The notes below the pieces were generated by a model. The model did not search any database, was not told the origin of the DNA, and saw only the letters and a list, made by a program, of their open reading frames with translations. Position numbers and translations under genes: made by a program. From positions 62,001 through 126,000 of the forward strand of contig NZ_JBIGHW010000010.1 of NCBI RefSeq assembly GCF_043555875.1: a stretch of 64,000 nt of DNA. The letters run 5' to 3'. The DNA is from Pelomonas margarita. GTDB lineage: Bacteria; Pseudomonadota; Gammaproteobacteria; Burkholderiales; Burkholderiaceae_C. This document shows positions 44,403-53,076 of the stretch, in pieces (position 1 is the stretch's first letter; each line of letters opens with the position of its first letter).

Positions 44403-45659
44403 CTATGCCGAAGCCGATATCACGCGGTCACGCCCGGCATGCTTGGCGCGGTACATGGCCTGGTCGGCCTCACGCATCGCAGCCTCCAGCCCGGCCTCGT
44501 TGCAGGCCTCGGCTACGCCCCAGCTGGCCGTCACGGCCAGGCCAGCCGGCCAGTGCGTGCGGGCCAGCACAGCACGCAGCCGCTCGGCCACAGCCACGGC
44601 TTCGTCGGCCGGGGTCTGCGGCATCACGAGCACGAACTCCTCGCCGCCCCAGCGCGCCACCAGGTCATCACGCGGCAGATTGGCGCGCAGCGTCTGTGCC
44701 AGCAGCGTCAGCACCTGGTCACCCACCTCGTGGCCGTGCTCGTCATTGATGCGCTTGAAGTAGTCCGCGTCGACGAACACGACCGACATCGGGAAGATCA
44801 GTTCGCCCTGGGCCCGCATCAGCAGCTCCAGCGCGCGGTTCAGGCCCTCGCGGTTGGCCACCTGGGTCAGCGGGTCGCGCAGCGCCAGCTTCTCAAGCGC
44901 CTGCGAGCGCTTCACCGAGCGGCGCAGCCGCGCCCGCACCAGCCAGCTCTCCCACACCAGATAGCCCAGCAGGCTGAACATCCACAGCCCCACCAGGCCC
45001 AGCCGGAAGGTCTCGGGCGGCACCCAGTGGCCGATCAGCTCGGCGCGCTCGATGCGGATGACATGCTCGCCAGGCAACACCTGCCCCCCGGTGCTGAAGC
45101 TGATGGCCCGCACACGGTCCAGCTGCGGGCCCATCAGGTGCACGGGCAGCGGATGGGTCTGTGCCCACCAGGAGCTGACCATGAACTGCGACAACCGCAG
45201 CTCCACCGGCATGGCCAGGCCTGCTGGCGCGAAGATGACTTCGTGGGGCTTGAGGTCCTCTCCGCCGCCTTTGCCCGGGTAGTCCGGGTGGAAGCTGCGC
45301 AGGAACACGCGCAGTTGCGCCGGCCCGCCGTCCTTCTGCGGGCCACTGACGCTGGCCCACAACCGCAGGCTGCTGAAACGGGTCAGGTCCAGGTCGCCGC
45401 GGGCCGACTCGAACTGCAGCTCGCAGAACGGCCAGTCGAAGCCGGGCTTGATCTCGCATCGCAAGGCCTTCGCACCATCGGCAGCGCTGACCAGCGCCGC
45501 GTGGCTCGCGCCACCGCTGCCGCTGTCATCCACGACCTCCAGCCGCTGGGTCGGCCCCTGCCCGTGCAGCACGACGCGGCGGGTCATCCAGCGCTCGTTG
45601 GCCAATAGGCCCAGCAGCGTCAAGACGACGAGCAGGGCGAGCAGCCAGCGGAGAACCAT
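44403..45659 (-). CDS. Membrane-anchored diguanylate cyclase (GGDEF)
   Basis: A 418-residue protein from ATG 45657-45659 (MVLRWLLALLVVLTLLGLLA). One membrane segment at residues 3-20, then about 190 periplasmic residues of unrecognised beta-rich text, a second membrane segment (LGLVGLWMFSLLGYLVWESWLV), and a cytosolic GGDEF domain. The active-site motif is RWGGEEF, so cyclic di-GMP synthesis is expected. Before it the text is NLPRDDLVA, where the product-inhibition motif R-x-x-D is not properly spaced, so feedback inhibition may be lost. The periplasmic domain probably senses an unknown signal. It sits between pgk and maeB in the same orientation. Confidence 0.88.
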   Translation of the reverse strand: MVLRWLLALLVVLTLLGLLANERWMTRRVVLHGQGPTQRLEVVDDSGSGGASHAALVSAADGAKALRCEIKPGFDWPFCELQFESARGDLDLTRFSSLRLWASVSGPQKDGGPAQLRVFLRSFHPDYPGKGGGEDLKPHEVIFAPAGLAMPVELRLSQFMVSSWWAQTHPLPVHLMGPQLDRVRAISFSTGGQVLPGEHVIRIERAELIGHWVPPETFRLGLVGLWMFSLLGYLVWESWLVRARLRRSVKRSQALEKLALRDPLTQVANREGLNRALELLMRAQGELIFPMSVVFVDADYFKRINDEHGHEVGDQVLTLLAQTLRANLPRDDLVARWGGEEFVLVMPQTPADEAVAVAERLRAVLARTHWPAGLAVTASWGVAEACNEAGLEAAMREADQAMYRAKHAGRDRVISASA

Positions 45660-45723
45660 CGGGCCATTGTGGCGGCCCGCCTGACCCGGCGTCCATCCGG
45701 GGCGGCCGGGTCGCACGTGACGG

Positions 45724-45773
45724 AATCAGCCCGCAGCGCGCTGGCAGTTCGTCAATCAGCCGGCGGCGCGCTG
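45724..45773. repeat. 30-bp tandem duplication of the pgk 3' end
   Basis: AATCAGCCCGCAGCGCGCTG (45724-45743) and AATCAGCCGGCGGCGCGCTG (45754-45773) match at 18 of 20 positions, offset by 30 bases. The second copy is the end of pgk (QRAAG and stop). The first is a ghost copy just downstream, in the same frame and with its own stop. Confidence 0.75.
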
Positions 45774-46949
45774 GCTGAGGATCTCGAACGCCGGCAGCGT
45801 CTTGCCTTCCAGCACTTCCAGGAAGGCGCCGCCGCCGGTGGAGATGTAGCCCACGTCACCCTCGATGCCGTACTTGGCGATGGCCGCCAGCGTGTCGCCA
45901 CCGCCGGCGATGCTGAAGGCGCTGCTGTCGGCGATGGCGCGGGCCAGCGTCTCGGTGCCCTGCGCAAAGGCGTCGAATTCGAACACGCCGACCGGACCGT
46001 TCCAGACGATGGTGCCGGCGGCCTTCAGCTGCTCGGCCAGCTTGGCAGCGGTCTTGGGGCCGATGTCCAGGATCAGGTCGTCGTCGGCCACATCGGTGGC
46101 GGCCTTGACGGTGGCTTCGGCATCGGCGGCAAAGCGCTTGGCCGTGACCACGTCTTCAGGAATCGGCACGGCGGCGCCGCGGGCGGCCATGGCGTCGATG
46201 ACGGCTTTGGCCTGATCGACGAGGTCGGGCTCAGCCAGCGATTTGCCGATCTTCAGGCCGGCGGCCAGCATGAAGGTGTTGGCGATGCCGCCACCGACGA
46301 TGAGGCCGTCCACCTTGCTGGCGAGAGCCTGCAGGATGGTCAGCTTCGTTGACACCTTGGAGCCGGCGACGATGGCCACAAGCGGGCGCTTCGGGTTGGC
46401 CAGCGCCTTGGAGATGGCGTCGATCTCGGCGGCCAGCAGCGGGCCGGCGCAGGCAACCTTGGCGAACTTGGCGATGCCGTAGGTCGTGGCCTCGGCGCGG
46501 TGGGCGGTGCCGAAGGCGTCGTGCACGAAGATGTCACACAGCGCGGCCAGCTTCTGCGACAGCTCTTCGCTGCACTTCTTCTCGCCCTTGTTGACGCGGC
46601 AGTTCTCCAGCAGCACCAGCTCACCCGGGGCCACGTCGACGCCGTCAACCCAGTTGGCCTTCAACGGCACCGGACGGCCCAGCAGTTCAGCCATGCGCTC
46701 GGCCACCGGGGCCAGCGAATCCTCGGGCTTGAACTCACCCTCGGTCGGGCGGCCCAGGTGGGACGTGACCATCACGGCAGCGCCGGCGTCCAGCGCGGCT
46801 TGAATAGCAGGCAGCGAGGCGCGGATGCGGGTGTCCTCGGTGATCTTGCCGTTATCGTCTTGCGGCACGTTCAGGTCGGCGCGGATGAAGACGCGCTGGC
46901 CGGCCACCTTGCCGGCGGCGATCAGGTCGGAGAAGCGGATGACGTTCAT
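45756..46949 (-). CDS. pgk: Phosphoglycerate kinase
   Basis: Transfers phosphate between 1,3-bisphosphoglycerate and ADP in glycolysis and gluconeogenesis. At 397 residues it has the normal bacterial length. Substrate-binding text VFIRADLNVPQDD and TSHLGRPTEGE, hinge-region FGTAHRAEAT, the nucleotide site AGSKVSTKLTIL, GPVGVFEFDAFAQGT and STGGGAFLEVLEGKTLP are all present. The ATG at 46947-46949 is the family start. The extreme 3' end has been tandemly duplicated just past the stop. In several relatives pgk and pyk are neighbours; here about 6 kb of other genes separate them. Confidence 0.96.
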   Translation of the reverse strand: MNVIRFSDLIAAGKVAGQRVFIRADLNVPQDDNGKITEDTRIRASLPAIQAALDAGAAVMVTSHLGRPTEGEFKPEDSLAPVAERMAELLGRPVPLKANWVDGVDVAPGELVLLENCRVNKGEKKCSEELSQKLAALCDIFVHDAFGTAHRAEATTYGIAKFAKVACAGPLLAAEIDAISKALANPKRPLVAIVAGSKVSTKLTILQALASKVDGLIVGGGIANTFMLAAGLKIGKSLAEPDLVDQAKAVIDAMAARGAAVPIPEDVVTAKRFAADAEATVKAATDVADDDLILDIGPKTAAKLAEQLKAAGTIVWNGPVGVFEFDAFAQGTETLARAIADSSAFSIAGGGDTLAAIAKYGIEGDVGYISTGGGAFLEVLEGKTLPAFEILSQRAAG

Positions 46950-47010
46950 GGTCGGGCGGTGCAGTTGATGAAAACTGCCGGCATTCTCACCGCCCCGCGT
47001 TCCGGCGCGG

Positions 47011-47340
47011 TTACCAGCCCAAGCCCAGCTTGAGCGGCAGCATCACCGCCATGCCGACGAGGATAGTACCGAGGATGTCGCGGCGCCAGAAGTAGTAGCC
47101 CGTCGCGGCCAGCGCGCCGGGCCAGCGCGCGTCCTGCCAGGTGGTGATGAGCTGGCCCTGCGTCATGAAGATCTCCGGCGCCACGACGGCCGCCAGCGCC
47201 GCCAGCGGTGCCACCTTCAGCAGCTCGCGCAGCCAGCCGGGCATGGGCAGCGGCTGGTCGCTGATCATGAAGAAGCCACGCGTGATCACCGTGACCACGC
47301 CCAGCCCGAACAGGGCCACCCAGGTCATCGCGTCACTCAT
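47011..47340 (-). CDS. azlD: Branched-chain amino acid exporter small subunit AzlD
   Basis: A 109-residue membrane protein with three to four hydrophobic helices. Family text includes the N-terminal LFGLGVVTVITRGFFM, and LLKVAPLAALAAVVAPEIF. Together with AzlC it forms a two-subunit exporter in the inner membrane. ATG 47338-47340 (MSDAMTWVALFG) lies inside the end of azlC with 8 bases of overlap, indicating coupled translation and equimolar subunits. Confidence 0.9.
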   Translation of the reverse strand: MSDAMTWVALFGLGVVTVITRGFFMISDQPLPMPGWLRELLKVAPLAALAAVVAPEIFMTQGQLITTWQDARWPGALAATGYYFWRRDILGTILVGMAVMLPLKLGLGW

Positions 47341-48052
47341 GGCGCGCCTTGCGGGCATCCAACCACCAGCCCACGGCCCCGGCCGCGACGATGGCGCACA
47401 GGATGTTGAGCTTCAGCGGCAAAGCATACGTAGCGATGGACACGGCCCCGGCAGTCAGCGCCACCCACCACAGCGTCTTCTCGCTGAGCAGCGAGTACGA
47501 CAGCCCCAGCAGCGCCAGCACGCCGGCAAAGCCGATGCCCCAGTGTGCCGGAATGCTGTCGGCCAGCAGGATGCCGGTGAAGGAGCAGGCCTGCCAGGTG
47601 GGCCAGTTCACCGCCACGCCGCCCCAGAAGTAGCGCTGCTGCGCCGGCTGGGCCACGGGGTCGGGGAAGCGCTTGACGAAGTAGACGAAGTTCAGGTCGG
47701 CGGCAAAGTAGGTCCGCATCAGCCGCTGGGCCCGCGGCAGGTGGCCGAAGTAGTGGCGCCACTGCGCGCTGAAGATGACGAAGCGCAGGTTCACGCAGAA
47801 GGCCGTGGCCAGCAGCACCCACAGCGGCGCGCCGGCCGCGATCAGCGGCAGCGCCGTCAGCTGCGCGCTACCGGCAAACACCAGCAGTGACATGCCGAAG
47901 GCCAGCGGCAGGCTGAGGCCGCTCTTTACCATCGTGACGCCGGTCACCAGGCCCCAGGCAGCCAGCCCCAGCGAGGGGGAGGCCATGTCGCGCACGCCTT
48001 GGCGGAAATCGGCATCCGCCGCCAGCGCACGCAGTCGTTCAACGAGCTGCAT
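47333..48052 (-). CDS. azlC: Branched-chain amino acid exporter large subunit AzlC
   Basis: A 239-residue inner-membrane protein with several hydrophobic helices. GVRDMASPSLGLAAWGLVTG, LLVFAGSAQLTALPLIAAGAP and NLRFVIFSAQWRHYF are hallmark AzlC segments. Partners with the overlapping azlD. The specificity in relatives is branched-chain amino acids or analogues; no regulator gene is adjacent. Confidence 0.92.
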   Translation of the reverse strand: MQLVERLRALAADADFRQGVRDMASPSLGLAAWGLVTGVTMVKSGLSLPLAFGMSLLVFAGSAQLTALPLIAAGAPLWVLLATAFCVNLRFVIFSAQWRHYFGHLPRAQRLMRTYFAADLNFVYFVKRFPDPVAQPAQQRYFWGGVAVNWPTWQACSFTGILLADSIPAHWGIGFAGVLALLGLSYSLLSEKTLWWVALTAGAVSIATYALPLKLNILCAIVAAGAVGWWLDARKARHE

Positions 48053-48123
48053 GCCACCATTGTCGGCGCAGCAGGCGCCGCGGCCGGGCAGGCGCCCGCG
48101 CAGGCCTCACGGCCGCAAGGGGC

Positions 48124-48870
48124 TCACTTGTCGATGCGCGTCACGCCGCCGCTACCGGCGACGGAGGAGGAGATCTCCGGCGAGCCGACGTAGCGCACAT
48201 CGCCCGAGCCCGCGATGCTGACATTGAGCTTCTTCGTCGCGTTGACCCGCGCGTCGCCGCTGCCGGCGATGCTGACCTTGACCTCGTCGGCCACCAGCTC
48301 GGCCGCCTTCACGTCGCCGCTGCCGGCAATGGTGATCGAGGCGCTCGCGGCACGCCCGCTGGCCACGATATCCCCGGCGCCGCTGACCTTCATGGCCAGC
48401 TTCTCGGCATTCAGGTTGGCGAAGCGGATGTCGCCCGAACCGGCGATGGCGGCTTCGACGGTGCCCGTCTTCATCGCGTCCACCTTGATGGTGCCCGAGC
48501 CGGCGACCGCCAGGCTGCGCAGCGCCGGCATCTCGATCGTGAGGCTGGGCGTCGTCTGCGTCGACAGGTTGAAACCCTTCCTGGGCTGGATGCGCAGCGT
48601 GCGACCGTCCAGCTGCGTCTCGATGTAGGGCAGCAGGTTGCGGTCGGCCTTGACCTCGATCTTGCCGCCCGCGCCCTGGCGGATCTGCACATTGAAGCCG
48701 CCGCTGAGCGAGACGCTGTCAAAGCCGCTGACGTCCCGGGCCTCGGCCGTGATGTCGCCGGTGCCGGTCATGCGCTCGCTCTTGCTGCCCCAGCCCCAGG
48801 CGTGGGCCGAGGTGCAGATCACGGCGGCACTGACCAGGCCAAGGGCGAAGAGGCGGCGGGAGGTGTTCAT
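48124..48870 (-). CDS. DUF2807 (GIN domain) exported beta-helix protein
   Basis: A 248-residue exported protein from ATG 48868-48870. The signal peptide is residues 1-24 (LFALGLVSAAVICTSAHA). The mature part is the DUF2807 putative adhesin head domain, with a ladder of repeats: VAGSGTI, IAGSGDI, VSGAGDI, IAGSGDV, IAGSGDA, IAGSGDV, VAGSGGV, each about 17-22 residues apart. That is the expected pattern of a right-handed beta-helix. No anchor is visible. Function in Proteobacteria is unknown to me. Next upstream is a small lipoprotein gene, same strand, 118 bases away. Confidence 0.85.
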   Translation of the reverse strand: MNTSRRLFALGLVSAAVICTSAHAWGWGSKSERMTGTGDITAEARDVSGFDSVSLSGGFNVQIRQGAGGKIEVKADRNLLPYIETQLDGRTLRIQPRKGFNLSTQTTPSLTIEMPALRSLAVAGSGTIKVDAMKTGTVEAAIAGSGDIRFANLNAEKLAMKVSGAGDIVASGRAASASITIAGSGDVKAAELVADEVKVSIAGSGDARVNATKKLNVSIAGSGDVRYVGSPEISSSVAGSGGVTRIDK

Positions 48871-48988
48871 GGCGGGCTCCATCAAGCGGGTTGCGATGGA
48901 ATGCATGTTGCCCAGCCTCGTGGTGCCAGTCGCGCCGAGCGCGACGATCCGCTGGAAAGAGGGCGCCAACTGCGGCTGGCGGCGCTGG

Positions 48989-49354
48989 TCAGTGCGCCTT
49001 GGCCTTGTCGACCGGCTTCTCCGTCGACTTCTCGGCGGGCTTGTCCTCGGCATCCTCGGCCGGCTGCGAGGGCTTGGCGCCCGGGCGCGGCACGACCGGT
49101 GCCACGCCTTCGAGCTTGTTCTCGCGCATGTACTCGTCCATCTCGCGCCAGCCGGCGTGTACGGCCGCCTTCTGGGCCTTGGGGTTGAGCACGTAGCAGT
49201 CCTCGATCGCCCGCATCGCATGCCGGCAGGCACTGCCGATGGCCTTGCCGTCGGCCTCCTTGGCCGCCGCCACCTTCGCGGGGTCCTCGATGCCCAACTG
49301 CTCGCAGGCGGACAGCGCGGCGAGCAGGGGCAACACGAGAAGAAGACGCTTCAT
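48989..49354 (-). CDS. Small lipoprotein, unknown function
   Basis: A 121-residue predicted lipoprotein. ATG 49352-49354 gives MKRLLLVLPLLAALSACEQLG, with lipobox LSAC and lipidated Cys17. The mature part has two further cysteines (SACRHAMRAIEDCYVL) that could form a disulfide, and a C-terminal tail dominated by Lys, Glu, Pro and Asp, likely unstructured. A longer frame to 49393 would bury the signal peptide and is rejected. I recognise no family. It lies between htpX and the DUF2807 gene on the same strand. Confidence 0.8.
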   Translation of the reverse strand: MKRLLLVLPLLAALSACEQLGIEDPAKVAAAKEADGKAIGSACRHAMRAIEDCYVLNPKAQKAAVHAGWREMDEYMRENKLEGVAPVVPRPGAKPSQPAEDAEDKPAEKSTEKPVDKAKAH

Positions 49355-49389
49355 GAAGACCTTATCGGCGTGCGGGGCGCCAGCTTGAA

Positions 49390-50247
49390 TCAACGCCGGC
49401 CGCCGTCGCGGGCCATCGCCATCAGGCGAGCCACGCGCTCCTCGGTGGCCGGGTGCGTGGAGAACAGACCGCGCAGGCCGCCGCCGGACAGCGGGTTCAT
49501 GATCATCATCTGCGCCGTCTCCGGGTGGGCCTCGGCCGGCGCCATCGGGATGCCCTGGGCGTAGCGGTGGATCTTGTCCAGCGCCGAGGCCAGCGCGGCA
49601 GGGTCGCCGGAGATCTCAGCGCCGCCCCGGTCGGCTTCGAACTCGCGGGCGCGGCTGATGGCCATCTGGATCAGGCTGGCCGCAATCGGCGCCAGGATGG
49701 CCACGGCGATGCCGGCGATCGGGTTGGTGGGCCGGCCGTTCTCGTCGCGCCCGCCGAAGAAGGCCGCAAAGTTGGCCAGCATGGAGATCGCGCCGGCCAT
49801 GGTGGCGCTGATGGTGCTGATCAGGATGTCACGGTGGGCCACATGGGCCAGTTCGTGCGCCATGACGCCGCGCAACTCGCGCTCGGACAGCACACGCAGG
49901 ATGCCAGTCGTCGCCGCGACGGCGGCATGGTCGGGGTTGCGGCCGGTGGCGAAGGCATTGGGCGCGGCCTCGTCGATCAGATAGACGCGCGGCATAGGCA
50001 GGTTGGCGCGCTGGGCCAGCTCGGCCACCATGCCGTAGAACTGCGGCGCCGACGAGGCGTCGACCTCGCGGGCGTTGTACATCTTCAGCACCATGTCCGC
50101 CGAGAACCAGTAGCTGAAGAAGTTCATGCCCACCGCGACGAGCAGCGCGATCAGCATGCCGGTCTGGCCGCCGATCATGGCCCCGACGGCCATGAACAGC
50201 GCCGTGATGGCGGCCATCAGGATGGCGGTCTTCACGAGGTTGAACAT
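49390..50247 (-). CDS. htpX: Membrane metalloprotease HtpX
   Basis: Inner-membrane zinc endoprotease that degrades misfolded membrane proteins. It has 285 residues from ATG 50245-50247 (MFNLVKTAILMAAITALFMA). Two N-terminal membrane helices, then the zinc motif HELAH (His131, Glu132, His135), two further hydrophobic segments, and the third ligand Glu204 in REFEADRGG. The C-terminal FSTHPATEERVARL segment is conserved in the family. The order htpX-fmt-def is common in betaproteobacteria. 57 bases separate it from the fmt stop. Confidence 0.95.
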   Translation of the reverse strand: MFNLVKTAILMAAITALFMAVGAMIGGQTGMLIALLVAVGMNFFSYWFSADMVLKMYNAREVDASSAPQFYGMVAELAQRANLPMPRVYLIDEAAPNAFATGRNPDHAAVAATTGILRVLSERELRGVMAHELAHVAHRDILISTISATMAGAISMLANFAAFFGGRDENGRPTNPIAGIAVAILAPIAASLIQMAISRAREFEADRGGAEISGDPAALASALDKIHRYAQGIPMAPAEAHPETAQMMIMNPLSGGGLRGLFSTHPATEERVARLMAMARDGGRR

Positions 50248-50304
50248 GTCAGCAGACTCCGGTGGTGGACAACGACGGGCAGATGGTGCCACGCCGGGCG
50301 GATT

Positions 50305-51243
50305 TCAAGCCGGCAGCTCGAAGCGCTCGCCCACTGCGATGGGGCGGGCCTGCAGGAAGGCTGCCGCCGGACCACGCTTGCCGCCGGCGCGCTGCAGCTC
50401 GATCAGGCGCAACGCGCCCTGGCCGCAGGCCACCACCGGCCCGGGCGCGATGACCTCACCCGGCGTGCCGTACCCCTCGACCAGCTCGGCGCGCCAGACC
50501 TTGATGGCCTCGCCGGCCAGCGTGGCCACGCCGCCCGGGAAGGGGTCGAAGGCACGCAGCCGGCGCTCGATCTCGGCCGCAGGCTGCGTCCAGGCGATCG
50601 TGCTCTCGGCCTTCTCAATCTTGTGCGCGTAAGTCACGCCCTCGACTGGCTGCGGCGTGCGCTGCAGGCGGGCCGCCTGCAGCGCCTGCACGATGAGGCG
50701 CCCGCCCTGGGCGGCCAGGCGATCGTGCAGCACGGCCGTGGTGTCGTCGGCACGGATGGGCTCGCGCTCGACCAGCAGCATGTCACCCGTGTCCAGGCCG
50801 GCGTCCATCTGCATGACAGTGATGCCGGTCTCGGCGTCACCGGCCTCGATGGCGCGGTGGATGGGCGCCGCGCCACGCCAGCGTGGCAGCAGCGAGGCGT
50901 GGATGTTCAGGCAGCCGCGCCGGGGCAAATCAAGCACCCATTGCGGCAGGATCAGCCCATAGGCCGCGACGACCATCACGTCGGCATCCGCCGCCAGCAG
51001 CACCTCGCGGGCGGCGGCGGCATCGCCGGCGTACTTGCCATCCAGCTTCAGCCCTTGCGGCTGCGCCACCGGGATGCCGGCCGCCACGGCACGCTGCTTG
51101 ACGCTTGATGCCTGCAGCTTCATGCCGCGGCCGGCCGGGCGGTCGGGCTGGGTCAGCACCAGCGGCACGCTGAAGCCAGCGGCCAGCAACGCATCCAGCG
51201 CCACGGCGGCGAATTCCGGCGTACCGGCAAAGACGACGCGCAT
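50305..51243 (-). CDS. fmt: Methionyl-tRNA formyltransferase
   Basis: Formylates initiator Met-tRNA using 10-formyl-tetrahydrofolate. It has 312 residues starting MRVVFAGTPEFAAVALDALL. Catalytic-site text includes NIHASLLPRWRGAAPIHRAI with the catalytic Asn and His, and the nearby GDAETGITVMQMDAGLDTGDML carries the catalytic Asp. The C-terminal tRNA-binding domain (about 210-312) is complete. It follows def by 4 bases and is evidently co-transcribed with it. Confidence 0.96.
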   Translation of the reverse strand: MRVVFAGTPEFAAVALDALLAAGFSVPLVLTQPDRPAGRGMKLQASSVKQRAVAAGIPVAQPQGLKLDGKYAGDAAAAREVLLAADADVMVVAAYGLILPQWVLDLPRRGCLNIHASLLPRWRGAAPIHRAIEAGDAETGITVMQMDAGLDTGDMLLVEREPIRADDTTAVLHDRLAAQGGRLIVQALQAARLQRTPQPVEGVTYAHKIEKAESTIAWTQPAAEIERRLRAFDPFPGGVATLAGEAIKVWRAELVEGYGTPGEVIAPGPVVACGQGALRLIELQRAGGKRGPAAAFLQARPIAVGERFELPA

Positions 51244-51247
51244 GCGC

Positions 51248-51784
51248 TCAGATCCGCGACGGGCGACGGCGGGACTCGATCTCGTCCTCGCGGGCCTTCT
51301 TGACCAGCTTGGTCTTGATGCGGTCACGCTTGAGCGAGCTCAGATACTCGACGAACACCTTGCCGGCCAGGTGATCCAGCTCATGCTGCACGCACACGGC
51401 GAGCAGGCCGTCGGCGCTGAACTCGTACACCTCGCCATCGCGGTTGGTGGCGCGCACGGTCACCTCGGCGTGGCGCGGCACCTTGTCGTAAATGGTGGGC
51501 ACCGACAGGCAGCCCTCCTCGCCGTCCACCATGCGCTCGCTGCGCTGGATGATCTCGGGGTTGATCAGCACGCGCGGCGTGTCGCGCTCCTGCGAGGTGT
51601 CGATGACGACGACACGCTCATGCACGTCCACCTGCGTCGCGGCCAGGCCCACGCCGTCGGCGGCGTACATGGTGTCCAGCATGTCATCCACGAGCTGGCG
51701 GATGCGTGCGTCGACCTCGGCCACGGGCTTGGCGACGGTGTGCAGGCGCGGGTCGGGGTAGCGGAGGATGTTGAGTTGAGCCAT
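51248..51784 (-). CDS. def: Peptide deformylase
   Basis: Removes the N-formyl group from nascent proteins. It has 178 residues from ATG 51782-51784 (MAQLNILRYPDPRLHTVAKPV). All three motifs are intact: GVGLAATQV, EEGCLSVP with the metal Cys, and the C-terminal HELDHLAGK with two metal His and the catalytic Glu. The first gene of the def-fmt unit. It diverges from the LysM gene across 128 bases. Confidence 0.96.
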   Translation of the reverse strand: MAQLNILRYPDPRLHTVAKPVAEVDARIRQLVDDMLDTMYAADGVGLAATQVDVHERVVVIDTSQERDTPRVLINPEIIQRSERMVDGEEGCLSVPTIYDKVPRHAEVTVRATNRDGEVYEFSADGLLAVCVQHELDHLAGKVFVEYLSSLKRDRIKTKLVKKAREDEIESRRRPSRI

Positions 51785-51912
51785 GGGATGTGGGCCGGCG
51801 GCCACGGCGCGCGCTTTGTAAGCACTCGCAAGCACCGGCCGCCGGGGTTGAATGCGGGCAGAATCGCCGGGATTTTCGCCGATCCGGCGATCCCCCTCGG
51901 AGACCGCGCCTG

Positions 51913-53076
51913 ATGCCCGCTGCCCGCCCCGCCCACCTCGCTGTTCTTGCGGCCTGCCTGACCCTCGCGAACACTGCGGCCTGGGCGCAGTCCGCCGCCT
52001 TCCCCGTCACTGCTGAACAGCGCCGCGTGGCCGAACAAGTGGCGGGCGCCGGCGTGCCGCTGTCCGAGCTGGCGCCCAACGCGCCCGACAGCCACACCGT
52101 CGTCGCCGGCGACACGCTGTGGGACATCTCCCAGCTGTTCCTGAAGAGCCCCTGGCGCTGGCCCGAGCTGTGGGGCATGAACCGCGACCAGGTCCGCAAC
52201 CCGCACCTGATCTACCCGGGCCAGATCCTGCACCTGGTCAAGGTGGACGGCCGCGCGCGCCTGCAGTTCGGCCAGCGCGTGGGTGGCGGCGGCGCGGGAG
52301 ACACCGTCAAGCTGCGCCCGCAGATGCGCATCTCGGCGCTGGACAACAACCCCATCCCGTCCATCCCGCTGCACCTGATCCAGCCCTTCCTGACCGACGC
52401 CGTCGTCTTCGACACCGATGTGCTGGCCACAGCGCCGCGCATCGTCGCCACGCAGGAAGGCCATGTGCTGCTGGGCAAGGGCGACCTGGCCTACGCCCGT
52501 GGTAACTTCCGTGGCGCGACGGACTTCCGCATCTTCCGCACCTCGCGCGTGCTGCGCGACCCGGCCAGCAACGAGATCCTGGGCTACGAGGCGCCCTACG
52601 TCGGCACGGCTGACCTGATCCGCCCCGGCGAGGACCGCCGGCTGACGAGCGGCAAGACCGAGGTCGTGCCCGCCACGCTGCAGATCAGCCAGGCCAAGCA
52701 GGAGGTGGGCGTGGGCGACCGCCTCGCCCCGGCACCGCAGCGCAACCTCGAGCGCTACGTGCCCCACGCACCCGACCGGCCGATGACGGGCCAGATCGCC
52801 GCCATCTACGGCGAGGCCATCAACGCCGGCCAGAACCAGATCGTCGCGCTGAACCGCGGCAAACGCGATGGCGTGGAGCGCGGCCATGTGTTTGCGCTGT
52901 GGCGCGATGGCGAACCTGTCGTCGACAAGACGCAGGACCGCCCGCAGGTCATCAAGCTGCCCGACGAACGCCACGGTGTGCTGTTTGTCTTCGAGGTCTA
53001 CGAGCGCGTGTCCTACGCGCTGATCATCTCGGTGAAGGAGCCGGTCAAGCCCGGCGACCGCTTCACGCAACCCTGA
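51913..53076 (+). CDS. LysM-domain exported protein
   Basis: A 387-residue exported protein. The signal peptide is about residues 1-26 (LAVLAACLTLANTAAWAQS). A LysM peptidoglycan-binding domain follows at about 60-110 (SHTVVAGDTLWDISQLFLKSPWRWPELW, then IYPGQILHLV). The long C-terminal part (120-387) has no enzymatic motif I recognise. It probably binds cell wall in the periplasm. The position immediately before dprA, opposite def-fmt, is conserved in betaproteobacteria. The stop codon overlaps the dprA start (TGATG). Confidence 0.9.
   Translation: MPAARPAHLAVLAACLTLANTAAWAQSAAFPVTAEQRRVAEQVAGAGVPLSELAPNAPDSHTVVAGDTLWDISQLFLKSPWRWPELWGMNRDQVRNPHLIYPGQILHLVKVDGRARLQFGQRVGGGGAGDTVKLRPQMRISALDNNPIPSIPLHLIQPFLTDAVVFDTDVLATAPRIVATQEGHVLLGKGDLAYARGNFRGATDFRIFRTSRVLRDPASNEILGYEAPYVGTADLIRPGEDRRLTSGKTEVVPATLQISQAKQEVGVGDRLAPAPQRNLERYVPHAPDRPMTGQIAAIYGEAINAGQNQIVALNRGKRDGVERGHVFALWRDGEPVVDKTQDRPQVIKLPDERHGVLFVFEVYERVSYALIISVKEPVKPGDRFTQP

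Noticed and set aside
48871..49233. Extended frame joining the DUF2807 gene to sequence overlapping the lipoprotein gene
   Set aside because: It would remove the signal peptide from the N terminus and overlaps a well-supported lipoprotein with a lipobox in another frame.
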